A stretch of 64,000 bases of DNA, from positions 46,588-110,587 of the forward strand of contig QAOA01004227.1 in NCBI GenBank assembly GCA_003255065.1. The letters run 5' to 3'. Positions 38,901 to 51,330 of the stretch are shown here, piece by piece (position 1 is the stretch's first letter; every line of letters starts with the position of its first letter). The position numbers and the translations under genes were made by a program. This stretch comes from Cercis canadensis (taxonomy: Eukaryota > Streptophyta > Magnoliopsida > Fabales > Fabaceae). The notes below the pieces were generated by a model. The model saw only the letters and a list, made by a program, of their open reading frames with translations. It was not told the DNA's origin and searched no databases.

Positions 38901-39254
38901 CTCAATGGGGAAAAAATAAGGGTGTGTGGAATGACGCACTTGGATGATGGGAACAATTATAGGTTGAACACTGATGGATGTTTCTTCATTTTGTTGCAGA
39001 CTGACAACTTTGATGAGGCATGTGCAATATGTCTTGAGACCCCAGTTAAGGGAGAAACCATTCGACATCTTCCTTGTTTGCACAAATTTCACAAAGATGT
39101 AGGAATTTCTAATTCACCTCTTCTTTTTCTTTTTCCCCTCTTGCAAAGAGACAAAAGTGTCAACCTATCTCACTAATCGTGATTTTGTCAGTGTATCGAT
39201 CCTTGGCTGCGTAGGAAAACATCATGCTCTGTGTGCAAGTCATCTATCACCTGA
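35902..39254 (+). pseudogene. RING-H2 E3 ubiquitin ligase pseudogene
   Basis: Plus-strand exons: about 35902-36034; 36698-36901 (RWFQRVPSNRQPRL ... TISSRGRN); 37278-37363 (RLNILEALEDLSEMGMADDI, FQAQRDFNE); 38662-38759 (NDYELLLALDENNHQHAGAS); 39000-39098 (TDNFDEACAICLETP ... HLPCLHKFHKD); 39192-39254 (CIDPWLRRKTSCSVCKSSIT, stop). The RING-H2 cysteines and histidines are all present. All junctions are GT-AG. Two lesions are seen: TAA in frame at 36782-36784, and the 38662-38759 exon ends one base into a codon whereas the next begins in phase 0, consistent with a 2-base loss near CCAGTC. As read, a full protein cannot be made. RING-H2 proteins pass ubiquitin from E2 to a target; the target here is unknown. 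Confidence 0.85.
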
Positions 39255-40940
39255 TTGAATTTGGAACTTCAATGATAGATTCATCCTGCTGCAGTGGACT
39301 TTCTCAGTAGTCTAATCTTGTCCTTCAAGGTAATGTGAAGCATGACCGTGAGAGGATGCAACTGTAGCAAAAATGCATGTTTGCAGTTTACCCTGTTTCA
39401 CTTTTGATATGTGATCTCAAGAATACAAGGGGCTAGAAAAATTTCCATGTTGGTATTATTTATATGCTGACAAATTTTTTATTGTCTCTTGAATTATGAT
39501 TAGTTTTGGATAGGCATATTGGGGTAACTGTTATGGACCTTGGTGTTTGGTACCCTCACTGCCCCACAAGCTCAAAAAAATTGCACTTAATGTATATATA
39601 TAATAATTTCATTACCTCTTCTATTTACACTAATTTGCCCCACTAAAATGTTGCTCTTACCCCCACAACCCCACTAATATGGGCGTCCAAAAAATAATTT
39701 CTAATGTAGCTGTATATAGGTTTATAGTTATCCAAAAAATAATAATTATAGGAAAATAAATCCTTAATAATTCATAATTGTATTATATGTTAAAATTTTG
39801 AAATCAAAAAATTATAAAAATAAATAAACACATTGTACAATTTGTAGAATACTACGAAAAAGAATATGTATTTTTCTTTGTGGTAAGAAAACCCTCATTA
39901 AAATGTTGTTTTTGCCCTCACAACCCTATTACTAGGGGTGTATTCAAAAAATAATTTTTAAATGTAACTGTGTATAGTTTTACAGTTATTCAAAAATTAA
40001 TAATTATAAGAAAGTAAATTCTTAATAATTAAGTTAAGATAATTTATTTAATTAAAGTCAACCAAACCATATCAATCAAATAAAATTTGCTCTAACAATC
40101 ATAAAATTTGGACAGTTTGAGCAACATTACTACTAATATCTTCTTGATGTCCTACCATCTTAATAGAGTCTTGAAGTTATGAATAGTGCAACAAGCCATG
40201 GAATTTTTCTGTCTTTTAATTAGATGAATTAATTTAAAATGGGAATTCTTGTCTTGAATATTCCAAAGCATCTTTCACTAATAACATTTCATAATAAAGA
40301 GTGTTTATGAATAAACAATTCATACTTGCCCCTTGGTCGACTTTATGCTTGATAATCTTTTAAATGGTATCTCCAGCCAGGATACAAAACAAGATATCCA
40401 AGCATATTAAGATAATCATAATCAACAAGATAAAATTGGTCTGATAAAATATAAACGTCAATATTCATAAGACAATTTAAATGATAATTGTGGTATTATT
40501 TTAACTAACAATATTTTGTTGACATACCTCCACATGAGGCTTAGGAAAATTGTTTTCCAGTTTCAAAGCATCTAAAAACACCCTTAAATTATTTGTTATC
40601 CTAAAAACACCCTTGAATAATTTCTTATCCCTTCTCATGTAGTATAAACAAAGGTGAACAATATCTCAAAATTGCTGGTAATTTTGGATTGAGCTTCATA
40701 CATAGACTTGATGGCATGGTCCTCGAAATTTGGGTAGCACCTGAATATCTTGCCATGAAAAAAATGTGTGCTTGACAATATTGGGTGGAATTTTTAGTTG
40801 CTTAAATAGAGAAGTAACAGAGGTTAATTGGCACATGTCAATTAAGGTAAGGAGTAAGGACAAGGTGCCGGGAAGAAAAAGGGCAGAGGGACATCATTGA
40901 CAGTCAATTTTTGTAGTTAGTTCGATTGGAAATTGAAATT
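39255..40940. other. AT-rich region with diverged direct repeats
   Basis: No gene. About 39643-39780 and 39888-40038 are diverged direct copies of one unit (shared AAAATGTTG, CACAACCC, CAAAAAATAATTT, TAATAATTATA). The rest is AT-rich and unassigned. Confidence 0.5.
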
Positions 40941-41307
40941 ATGCAGCAATTTCAAAGTAACTTCTAAGCTATGATGCAGTAATTTCTTTATATAATTCTC
41001 CGAATTTTCCTTCCCTCTTCAAGGTAACTTCTAGGCTCCAATCTTTTAACGGTGTTCTCCGCATTTTCCTTTCCTCATTAAATGACTCCTGAGATGGAAT
41101 GCAGCAATTTCTTAACACAGTTGTTCACGTTCTCCCCTCTTCATGGTAAGTTCTAACCTATAATGCAGTAGTTTCTCAACACAGTTATCCACATTTTCCT
41201 TCCCTCTTTGAACTAAATTCTAGGCTACAATGCAACAATTTCTCAACATAGTTCACCACATTTTCCTTCACTCACCAAAGTAGCTCTTAAGTTATAATGC
41301 AGCAGTG
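40941..41307. repeat. Minisatellite, about 62-68-bp unit, about 6 copies
   Basis: The unit contains CTTCTAGGCTATAATGCAGC, then AATTTCTCAACACAG and CACATTTTCCTTCCCTC. Successive ATGCAG-like landmarks fall near 40974, 41038, 41099, 41163, 41229 and 41297. Copies are 75-90 percent alike by eye. Not a CRISPR array: units are contiguous without unique spacers and this is a plant genome. Confidence 0.85.
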
Positions 41308-41854
41308 ACATGTTGGGTATGATTGACAAACAGTTAAGTGTAAAATGTGCTAAATTTGAGCCAAGTTGTCCATTCCTACTCTTAAGCTGCATAGACCATC
41401 GTGAAAGCAACAAGGAGGGTGGCAAGGCTTTCTATCGCTTTGGTTGACACCAATTTTTCTTTTTTCATTCAATCTTCATAGTAATACATTGATCAGCATT
41501 GCCACTAATAGTGTGGAGAGGGCAGGTTTCCAATGCATTAATTAGTTTGGTCTATAATTTGAGGGCTTGTAAATGTTGAAAAGAAATGTAATTTGAATTT
41601 TTTAAAAATCCTTTAGGATTCTGAGTATCAGTTATCAGAAGTTATAAAAATGCTAGTATTAAGAGTCTCAGTTTTCGGTATTAATGTTGGTGTTTAATGT
41701 TTTTAAGAATCTACAATAGTGATAAGAATAAGTTAACGAGTCTAAAAGTCTCTATGTACTAGTATAAATAGGAGTGTCAATGAATATATTATTCGGGATT
41801 GAGGTTGAGAGTTCTTCCTCAAGTGCGATAGTTACTTGTAGAATATTAAAGGGT
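41308..41854. other. Intergenic, nothing recognised
   Basis: Noncoding sequence between the minisatellite and the duplicated S-RLK unit. The S-RLK match starts near 41855. Confidence 0.4.
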
Positions 41855-42318
41855 TGAGTACAAGTGATTGTGTCCCCCTCCAATAGTAACATCCAAAATT
41901 GGTTCCTGAACAAAGGCAAGGAAAATAGGCACCAAGCAGAGGTGCCAATACGGTGGTTGGTGGTTTATTTTCAAATACTGTGTGACTGAAATACAAAGGG
42001 AGAGGGAATCCAGACAAAATTTCCAAAAAAGTAAAAAATTCCAAATGAAGGCTAATTTAAGCAAGAGAGTGGAAGTAAATGGACTATACATTGATGAAGG
42101 AACAATGTAATTACTATAAGAATAATATCACAATTTAGATTCTCCTTCTTATAATGCAAAAAACTATTCAATCTAAAAAGTGCTGCTTCTGTATAAACAG
42201 AAACAAACACTTTTTCCATTCACAACATTGCTTTTCTTCTATTCTCCTCCAGTACTCATTACATCTATAATTCATTTTTCTATTTTCCATTTTGACTTTA
42301 TCTCTGTACTATTTATTT

Positions 42319-45300
42319 TCATCGTGCTTCTAACAAGGTAATGGTTACTTCATTGCTTGAGCCTGTTTTTTTCTGACTTGGGGAAGAATTTGCTTCAATT
42401 GAGTCCTTTCTTGGAAAGAAACCAGGTACTTTAGGCTCAACCAATTCATTCTCACCCCCTAACATTGGAACCACAGAGGGCATGGTGGGCCTATCCTCTG
42501 GAAACTGTTGCACACACAATAGACTAACATGGATGCAACGCAATACTTCTGATACAATGCAAGAGTTCTTCATGTTTGTGTCAACCAATTCTAAGGCCCT
42601 GTCGTCTTTCCACAGCTTCCATGCCTGGACCATAAAGGAATGGAACTGTTTAACACATTCTTGTTTGACAAATACAAATTGAAAGTTTATATAATGTACT
42701 CACATGAATTTAGGCTCAACCAATTCATTCTCACCCCCTAACATTGGAACCACATAGGACATGGTAGGCCTATCCCCTGGAAACTGTTGCACACACAATA
42801 GACTAACATGGATGCAACGCAATACTTCTGATACAATGCAAGAGTCCTTCATGTTTGTGTCAACCAATTCTAAGGCCCTGTCGTCTTTCCACAGCTTCCA
42901 TGCCTGGCCCATAAAGGAATGGAACTGGTTAACACATTCCTGTTTGACAAATACAAATTGAAAGTTTATATAATGTACTCACATGACCAATGAGGTTTAG
43001 GGTATCATCTGGATGATAAAAATCTCTATTTCTTTTGCCACATATGATCTCTAGCAATAGGATGCCAAAACTGAATACATCAGATTTCACTGAAAATAGT
43101 CCCTTAGCAACGTATTCTGGAGCCATGTAACCACTGCAAGTCATTATTAGACAAAGAGAGTATAAATAGATAGGTAAAATATATTAAATGGAGATTGGTA
43201 AGAAATGCTTACAAAGTTCCAACTATTCTGTTTGTGTTTTCTTCAATTTGATCTCCTTCAAAACTTTTAGCTATACCAAAATCTGATATTTTTGGGTTTA
43301 ACTTATCATCAAGCAAAACATTACTTGCTTTGAGATCTCTATGAATAATCCTTAGTCTAGAATCTTGATGAAGATACAGAAGGCCACGTGCAATTCCACA
43401 TATAATGTTGAATCTCTTGGGCCAGTCTAACAATTTACCTTTAGTATAATCTGTTACCATCCAAAGCAAATCAGTTGTTCTATTTGAACTCTATGATTTA
43501 AAAAATTCAAATATAAGTTATAAAGTGGCTGGAATCATCAAATTAGTCTATTCTTAATAAGGTTTCTTGTAAAATCCATACCAAAAATGAAGCAATCTAG
43601 GCTAGTGTTAGGCATGTATTCATAGACCAACATTTTTTCCTTCCCTTGAATGCAACAACCAAGAAGTTTTACAAGATTGCGGTGCTGAAGCTTTGCAATC
43701 AGCTTTACTTCATTCTTGAACTCAATCATTCCTTGTCTTGAACTTTTCGAAAGCCTCTTCACAGCAATTTCTCGCCCAAGTACTAATTTTCCCTGCATTT
43801 TGACGTTTGTAAACTTNGTACATGTTTCCAATCTTAGTGGCTCTCAAGTAATATAACTCATATAAAGCTATCTCATCACAACTAAGAAGAACTAGAAAAT
43901 TCTACACCTTTTTACTTTTGTTATGATGCCAAAGTTTGGTAATGCAGGCTGAGTGACAAATTTAGAAATAACTCAATGGGGGCTAAACTAAAAATATATG
44001 AGAACCTCAAACATTTTTCTTAAGAATTTTAGTAAAAATATTTGGAAGGTGGGGGGGCCGGCACTGGCCCACCTTAAGATCCGTCATGCAGCCTATTTGA
44101 GGATTTTATGTGTTATAGGTTGCAAATCAATAGGTATCATTTAAAATAACAAACTTCCAAATGTCTCGCTTACTTAAATCAATTGACTGCATTAACAAAC
44201 TAAGTACTTTAATAAAATTTAATGAAACAAATTTATTCTACTTGCATGTGTCTATGTAGCTGTTCTTACCATGCTAGTTTGTTGACAAAATGATCACATC
44301 TCCAATTGAAGAAATAGGAAAATGAGATGCAAGAAATTTTACCAGTCATGTTCCTGCGGACTTTGTAAAACCCAAATAAAAGCATCCCAGAAATTACAGA
44401 AACGATAGTAGCAACTATTATTGTTAACTTCTTCTCATGCCCTTTTTCTGTCACTTCATGATTGAATTTGATCAATCAAAAAATATTTGTTAAGATCACA
44501 GACTAAAGGAGAAAATTGAGATGTTCAAAGTAGTATGGATACTTGAGTTAGAAGAATAATTAGAGATTATTTGGCAAATAAGATCCTTACCTGATTCTGA
44601 AGCCGCCATTCGAATATATAGATCTTGCCCACCAATTGAAACATCCAATAGATCTCCAAACCACATCATGCAGCCATTACCTTTTCCTCTAATATTTGAA
44701 TTTGTGTAGGCCGTACAAGAACAATTATTCAAGCATATTATTTTGCATTCCTCTAGACCAATCCCATCCGCCAAAGTACGTGTAGAGTCTGGCAATTTTA
44801 AGCCTTCAAATTTGACAAAACCACCTTTGCTATTATCCGTGCAGCTTTGTGGTTTATTCCTCACACATCCTTCGGACCAGTCCCCTGAGTTCCATGCTTG
44901 TGGTGACTTAGGCTTGAACCCTTTTAAACATTTGCAAACAGGGGAATCTGTAATTATACAAGTTCCAAACGCTCCACAGAGGAGATAATTATCACAGTAA
45001 TTCACTGGGAACGTAGTATAAACCATCCAAACTCTCTCTGCTTCTGCCCACACATAGATCTGATAAAGATAGTTTGTCAACACTGATCTTGCGATTACAG
45101 ACTTGTTCTTGAGGTCATATGTGTAGTAAACCTCATCCTCATTGGAGATGAACTTGGAATCATATAGTGCGGTAGGGCTTAAACTAAAATGAGACCTATT
45201 CCATGGTCGATCTCTATAGAACGTTTTAGATCCCTTCATCATATAAATTTCTGGATAATTAGAGAGCTTCATACTTACAGAAAAGTCTCCAGGAGCTGGA

Positions 45301-45775
45301 TCATCTGGGCTCTTCCAACTTGTTAAATTCCTATTCAGACCAATTCTTAGGTCCCATCCAAACTTCACCCCTGGCAGGAGTGTATCAGAAGGATAATCAA
45401 AGCTTTGCCACAAAAAGCCTTCTGGGTTTTTTTCATTCTCATCTCTTACCACCAAATTTCCTGAATCTAAAAGCTCTGCTACTGGGTTTTGTGCTTGTTT
45501 CTCAGAGGTTGTGTACCAAACAACAGTGCCATTTTGAGTGAGAACTAGATTGCCTGTGCTGTTTATTGTTAATATGCCGGAGGAATCATTGATAGGGCTG
45601 GCACGGTTTGCAACCCAAACAACAGTTTGAATAGGGATATTCTTGTACCAAATTCCCACATAACGTTTCTTAGAAGTGCCAGGACTGAAGAAACCAAATT
45701 CAAAAGTTTCGTTTTTGGAAACTATGGTCATCCCATCGGTTATGGGATTTGAGAGAGAAATGGAATCAATTGCTA
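42319..45775 (-). pseudogene. G-type lectin S-receptor-like kinase C, incomplete
   Basis: Third S-RLK, minus strand. Ectodomain exon 45775-about 44592: lectin domain (VVWVANRASPINDSSGIL), S-locus glycoprotein domain, EGF-like cysteines, PAN domain; transmembrane exon about 44451-44344 (TIIVATIVSVISGMLLFG); kinase exons about 43792-43582 (AVKRL), about 43450-43213 ([11 protein letters not shown]), about 43135-42987 (APEY) and 42624-42319 (C-tail). The start codon and signal peptide are lost at the N at 45776, and the glycine-loop exon is lost at the N at 43817. The last exon is present twice. The ectodomain is clearly diverged from A and B in the receptor region (for example RDRPWNRSHFSLSPT) while kinase and introns are close. 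Missing parts may be assembly losses. Confidence 0.82.
42430..42986 (-). repeat. Duplicated last exon of S-RLK C
   Basis: About 42709-42986 repeats about 42430-42707, including the intron, the acceptor before AWKLWKDDRALELVDTNMKD and most of the last exon. The upstream copy ends ELVEPKFM then TGA, and its junction re-creates the CAT-GTGAGT donor of the preceding exon. Splicing from that donor to the true last exon would shift frame. Confidence 0.88.
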
Positions 45776-46200
45776 NAAGTCTGAAATCCGAAGGGGAAAC
45801 AAGTTACTGACGGGTTTGGAGAAGAAGATACAAGAGCGAGGAAGGGAAACATTCGGCTGTCAAATTGATGTATGTATGCGGTTTTCTCTTTCTTCTCGGG
45901 GCTAACTTTGCAAATTTCCCTAAGTTGTGTTCCCCTTTTATAATTAAGAATGGCTTAGAGCAGCCGGTTCCTCAACCTGTGTTTTAGACAAAAAACTGCA
46001 AAAAGCTGATAAAAGACATGAAAGTCACTATCAGGGGGGTGTAGCATAGCACCCCCCGGTTTTTTTAATGTTGACATATGACTGACATTCAGGTCTGTCA
46101 ATCAAGAAGAATTAATACTGGTGACCACTGGCTAATTTCTAAAATAAGATCGAAATGGTGTTAACTTCTCAATTGGGGCATTCCTGTTATTGACTACTAA
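45776..46200. other. Gap-flanking sequence with a truncated MITE
   Basis: Begins after the N at 45776. About 45950-46060 is the inverse of the MITE at 8233-8354 but lacks one outer end; it finishes with GTGTAGCATAGCACCCCCC. No gene seen. Confidence 0.6.
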
Positions 46201-46340
46201 GCAAGCGGTTTAGTCATGACACAAATCCCATAGGATTCACATAGGCCATTATTATCACAGTAGTCTCTAAGCAATTGGTTTAGTCATGACACAAATTCCA
46301 TAGGGTCCACATAGGCCATTATTGTCACAGTAGTCTCTTT
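46201..46340 (-). pseudogene. S-RLK EGF-region relic, tandemly duplicated
   Basis: Two tandem copies of about 65-70 bases (about 46201-46266 and 46267-46340) each encode DYCDNNGLC and YGICVMTKP on the minus strand, the EGF-like segment of S-domain ectodomains. The flanks do not continue the homology. Confidence 0.7.
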
Positions 46341-48327
46341 GGTAAGAGGGGGCAGAGCTACCTCTACTTTTTTTGGGTGTGATTTTGAGTGGGATCAAGC
46401 AAAACTTATAGCGTAATTTTGATGTCGTTGTGAAGATAAAAAAAAACTGGGTCACTTAAAATGTGGCATAACAAACATTTTTTTTATAAAATATAAGACT
46501 TACACGATATAAGAAAATATGCTGGGTAACAAAATTTCACGAGATATTTGTAACAACACCAAAATCAATTGGTAGATCCCACCCAAACTCACCCAACTAA
46601 GATGGTGTTGTGTAAAACTCTAACGCAAGTGCACGTTATCGTTTCCAAGTAATAAAATGAGAGTGAGTTATCGTTCTCACGAGGACTAATATTATCAACT
46701 ACCGAAATTGGGTTAATCTCAATTTTATCTAATCAACGAGTATGAAGAATTTCAAGATAGAACTTTAAATAAATTGAAAATAAACTAAGATAGATAAAAT
46801 GACGAATTAATCAAGAAAGAAATATCTAGGGCTTTTGATTTCACCATAGTTATTCCAATTTGCTATTTTTAATTCATTAACCAAGAACAATCTTCCTAAT
46901 TGCTCGCCAAAAACCCTAAATTATTTATTAGTCTTTTCCAAGGTCAAACAAAAATATCTCTAAGTTATGAACCCACTATATTTCTATGTAAATTGCGAAT
47001 AACTTAGAAATTCACTTAATTCTATGTTCTTTTTAATTGACTACACATGTCATAGAAGTATATTTCTATCCTATATTCAACCTACGTTCTTAATCCCTAT
47101 GATCATTAGTTACAAATTACCTTCCAGTCTCATTGTAATTATCTAATCAACTAATTAGTGATCAAACAATTAGAAGTATGAATAATTAAGAAGAAAAAGA
47201 CAATTAATAAAGGAGTTCTTGAATTAAAGAAATAAAAAATCACAAATCTTATTAGCTAAGCTACATCATAGCCCTAAAAGAGAATTTAGTTCATGACAGA
47301 AGAAAAGAACATGATAGAATGAAATCTAAACATAATTGAAAGAACAAAAGAAACTCTGAGATGCAAATCAATTCAACTTCACAAATCTTGTCTCCAATCC
47401 TTGTTTTGCCTCCATTTTGCTCTCCAAAAAGGTCCAGATCAAAAGTCCCTAATAATTCCTAAAAATTCCTATTTATACTCCTAAGCAAAAGCCCTAAAAA
47501 AACTAGGAAATAAAGTCACGTTTTGAAGGAAACTTGCGCGGGCGCTGCAGCTCTAATTGTTGAGCGCCACGGCTCTTGCGCGCTGTACAAGAACACCAAT
47601 TTTTTCGCACGTGGGTGCTGTGGCCCTTGATGTTCAACGCCACGGTGCTTCCTCTCGGTTTAGAATGAGGGTTTGAGCGTTGCAGCTCTGTCTTTCTAGC
47701 ACTGCGGCTCTTGGGTTCTGTCAAAGCCTTTCATTTTGATGCTCCAAGGGCAGCAACTCTTGGTTTCAAGGGTAGTAGCCCTTGCTTTCTGTCCCAATTT
47801 TTTCTCCAAATTTCCATTTCTTCACTTCAAAACATGAAACCTATGAATTTCCATTTAAACCTACAATTTAACATAAACAACCCATTAGATAGAAATAAAT
47901 CTCAATAAACAACCAAATAATTAAGTCAAAGATACCTACAGAGTAGACATAAAACACACTCAACAGATGGGGCTAGCAATACCCCCTCAATGAGGAGAGT
48001 AGCATAGCTCTCACCGATGAATAAATATTCAATTTTCATCCATACATAATTATAACCAATATGATTGGTTTCTCTTGAGATGAGGCTAGTCGTGACATAG
48101 AGTCACAATCTCAGCAACAATCCTTCTTTTACTTTAAGGAGCATTTCGGTGGTTATTTGGTTTATTTGGCATCAGAGTATTATTTTTGTTGATGGGAGGA
48201 AGACTCAGAGTCCAATAGAACTTCTAAGTTGTAACTGCTGCTGAGTTCTTTTGGGTTGGGTTTAAGGATGACAATGAAAAGCAATTTTCTCTTCCATCTT
48301 CTTTCAAGTCTCATGTTTCTTCTACAG
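46341..48327. other. Interspersed repeat and intergenic DNA
   Basis: About 46548-47950 has the look of a high-copy plant repeat: a GCAAGTGCACGTTATCG motif near its left side, a later TATTTATACTCC motif, and a GC-rich block at 47530-47700 with recurrent GCGCTGC/GGCTCTTG words. Similar GCGCC-rich words occur at about 14030-14140, 60220-60330 and 63170-63300. I cannot assign a family and see no gene. Confidence 0.4.
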
Positions 48328-48328
48328 A

Positions 48329-48477
48329 TGTATAGCACCCTCATCCTCATGGTTTCTACAAAGTAAATGTGGATGTTGTTGTTTTAACCAAGCTTGGCAA
48401 GGGTGGAATGCATTTGGTAATCCACGATGAGAATGGTGCATACTTTGCAGCAGCCTTCAAACGAACACTAAAACAAN
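48329..48477 (+). pseudogene. LINE-type RNase H domain fragment
   Basis: The frame reads HPHPHGFYKVNVDVVVLTKL and GGMHLVIHDENGAYFAAAF, resembling the plant RNase H-like domain found in LINEs and related genes (first catalytic Asp in VNVD). It is preceded by TAG in frame and cut off by the N at 48478. Confidence 0.6.
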
Positions 48478-48478
48478 T

Positions 48479-49612
48479 TTAAAGGATATGACAATTATAC
48501 AATAAAATCCTCTACTCTATTCTTCAACTTATCTCCTTTGTGTAAAACAAATTGTGTTGCAAAAGGGGCCGCTGTCCAGAAAATAAATTGTAATGTACAA
48601 TGGGATACTCATCAAGCAACTGTCTAGGGAAGAAACACATACATCAATAATATACAAAGACCAAAATTTGAAAGCTTAACCATATTAATTGTATACAAAA
48701 AGTAAAGTAATATAACAAATTATGTAATAAAACAATATTCATCATCCCAGATTCTCCAGAAGTTGATACTTCTCAGTAAGAGGTATTGAGTACAGTGTTA
48801 TATTACCAGCAAAAAGAAAAACAAAAAAAAAGGAGGATAGCTCTACAAAAAAAAACCAGCTCCAACTGTTCCCAGTATAGCGGCCAGTGTTCCAGCAGTA
48901 TTTGACATCCCTGGAACAAGAAATCAAGAATTACTCATTACACCTTATTCCAGAGTACAAAGACAAGGGTTTCCAGAGCACTTTTCTAATCAGGTTTTTG
49001 TATATATTTTACTCCCTTGTTTTTCTTCAGACACCATTACCAAATACCAAGTAGAAAAGGAGAAAATCATCAAATTGTTTCAAGCCTAATTTAAAGGGTT
49101 ACCTTCTCATGTATTGTATATACCCATATTTAACGAGGAATACAAAGAAGGGAAGGGCATAGTCAGGTTCTCTACATCAACAAAGCAAGCTTGCAATAGC
49201 CATCTTTAGAGCACAAAACAGAAGCTATTCAATTTAGACTCTTCACTACTCAGAGGATATCCAAATAAAGACCATGGACAATGGCTATCATTTTACATTT
49301 TCCTAAACCTTAGATAGAGATCACGTATTAGAGAGTACAAACCATTTTTCAACCGTATTTACTGATCAAAATGGACTAGATAGTGTCGTCAAATATGTGA
49401 TTCAGAATGCCAACAAATGTACAATTCCCACACATGCATAAGATTCAAATGAAATCAGACCATGTACACCAGAATACTGTGGTGCAATCTCCTGTAATGG
49501 TGAAAGAAGTGAAGATTAGATTGGAACAAGAAGATTTCACTAACAGAATACTTATTCATCTTTTTTTTTTTTTNNNNNNNNNNNNNNNNNNNNNNNNNNN
49601 NNNNNNNNNNNN

Positions 49613-49706
<94 letters not shown>

Positions 49707-50991
49707 TGAAGGTTCACAAGAAAACCAGAGTGATCGAAAGATTTCGTCCCAAAGGCTAAAGTAAGCCAAGCAGAAGCAACTGATGGACTTTTTGCTGTCG
49801 CTAAACCAATGAGACATATTCTAGGACCAACAAAACCAATGGACTGCAGTGGAGGTACAAAATAAGAATTATCCATATAAACTAATATACAGTGATAAAG
49901 AAAATGTAAGGGCTAAGAAAGGAAGATCCATGTGTTCAAAAGGACTTCTCATTACTTTAAGCCTCTAACCGCAAGGACATGCAGGTGATAAACTACTCAA
50001 TGTTCAACTAAGCATAAAAGATGGCAACTTAGAAAAGAAATTGGAAATTTGATGGAATACGAAACAAGGAAGATATTTTTGTGTAGCATGCCCAGGAATT
50101 CACCACCATACAGACAGAAATCTACTTTACAATTAATAGAAAATAAAATATCATAGCTTAAATTTTCAAGAATCCTTCTATGTCATTAGATAAATTCACA
50201 GTATTACACTGTGATAATGATACAAGGATCTCCCTCTCTTCTCTATATATATATTACATACCTGCATGATCTTGCGAGTCAAAGTGACACTTGTACGACT
50301 TTGTATTATCATATTTGACCACAAACCAGCAACGTAATTCATGACAGTCATTAGAGCCCATGGAACAGCACTAAACCATGCTGCATGTCTGAGATCAACA
50401 TGGTATACCTGTAATGGAAAATCATCCATTTGTGGATTATTATGGGTTCATTTCGACATATCTATTATTCAAGCTAAACCGTTAAAAAACTAAAGATGAA
50501 GCCTTACCATGTTGAAGTATATGGGCATCCAAGAAAGAACAATAAAAAATCCCTTAGAAATAGAAAAGAAATTGAAGTTAGAAGGGGAAAAGTATATGAA
50601 TTTGCATGAAAAATAATTACAGCATTGCATGATGTTCACCCCACAATGCTCATGGACAAGTCATTTCTTTAGATATAAATACTTTGCTATGACAAATAAG
50701 GGTTGTGAGTCATGTAAAATAACAGAACACAGAAATGAAAAGAATTCTGATATATATATATATATATAATTGGAGTTGGAATAGAACACTAGGAATAGCA
50801 CTAACAACGCTGGAATAATTTATCTTCTTGCTTAAAACACTAAAACAGGAACATGTATAAACAGATACTATGAAATGTGAATCATTACCCAGCTATGCAT
50901 GACATTTGCAATAATTAGGGACCATGTTAGCAGCTTTGAAAGCAAGTTCCTAAAAGGAGGGAGCACATCAGTTTTCTTCGGTTTTGCCTCC
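48479..50991. repeat. Duplicated block, copy 2, left part
   Basis: Collinear with 11512-about 13992. It begins right after the N at 48478 and ends at the Gypsy insertion point. The block resumes at 60173. A 39-base N run (49574-49612) beside a poly-A tract replaces the poly-T/A tract of copy 1. Confidence 0.92.
48840..50990 (-). pseudogene. PHT4-type anion transporter, 3' half, copy 2
   Basis: The same exons as copy 1: about 50990-50890 (LLSKLPTW), about 50553-50506, about 50408-50262 (VYHVDLRHAAWFSAVPW ... LTRKIMQ), about 49845-49706 (SIGFVGPRICLIGLATAKSP), about 49480 (EIAPQYSGV), and about 48911 downward (NTAGTLAA, damaged). The single LSKLPTW unit here is the ancestral state. The donor after GFLVNLQ reads CAG-GA instead of CAG-GT, beside the poly-A/N tract, so it may be lost or mis-sequenced. 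Variants here (AAWFSAVP, TRKIMQ, GFVGP) look closer to typical family sequence than those of copy 1. The 5' half is absent. Confidence 0.8.
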
Positions 50992-51330
50992 TAACGAAGC
51001 CTGAATCTGAGGTTGGGTTGATCTTCGAGGTCGATCTGAAACATATAAAAACAAAGGGGACCGGGTTTTATTTCCGGGCTCCGAAGCTTAAGTTAGTCGG
51101 TCCGATCTAAGATGTATTCTTTATGATGATTCCAGTCAAAAAGTCCAAGTCCCGTTACCTGTAATGGATGAGGCTTTTTATAGCAAACGAAAAGCAGGAG
51201 GTGGTGGATCAGAAGAACTAGGCCTAAGATTTATCGGGTTTTAGGTTTCATGGCCTAGCGAGACATTAGGCCCATACTGGATATTAGGCTTGATGCTAAA
51301 TGATTGGGTTGACAATAATGGACAATGACA
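50992..51330 (-). mobile_element. Gypsy 3' LTR
   Basis: 339 bases. Its outer end on minus is ...TTA where the other LTR has the canonical ...TCA. The TATA region of the 5' LTR (TATAAATA) is TATAAAAA here. Confidence 0.92.

Noticed and set aside
38878-39000. Alternative RING exon from an upstream ATG
   Set aside because: An open frame from 38883 runs into the RING exon, but it lies in intron sequence; homology starts at TDNF after a clear acceptor at 38998-38999.
40941-41307. CRISPR-like repeat array
   Set aside because: Units are contiguous and diverged, with no spacers, in a plant nuclear genome.
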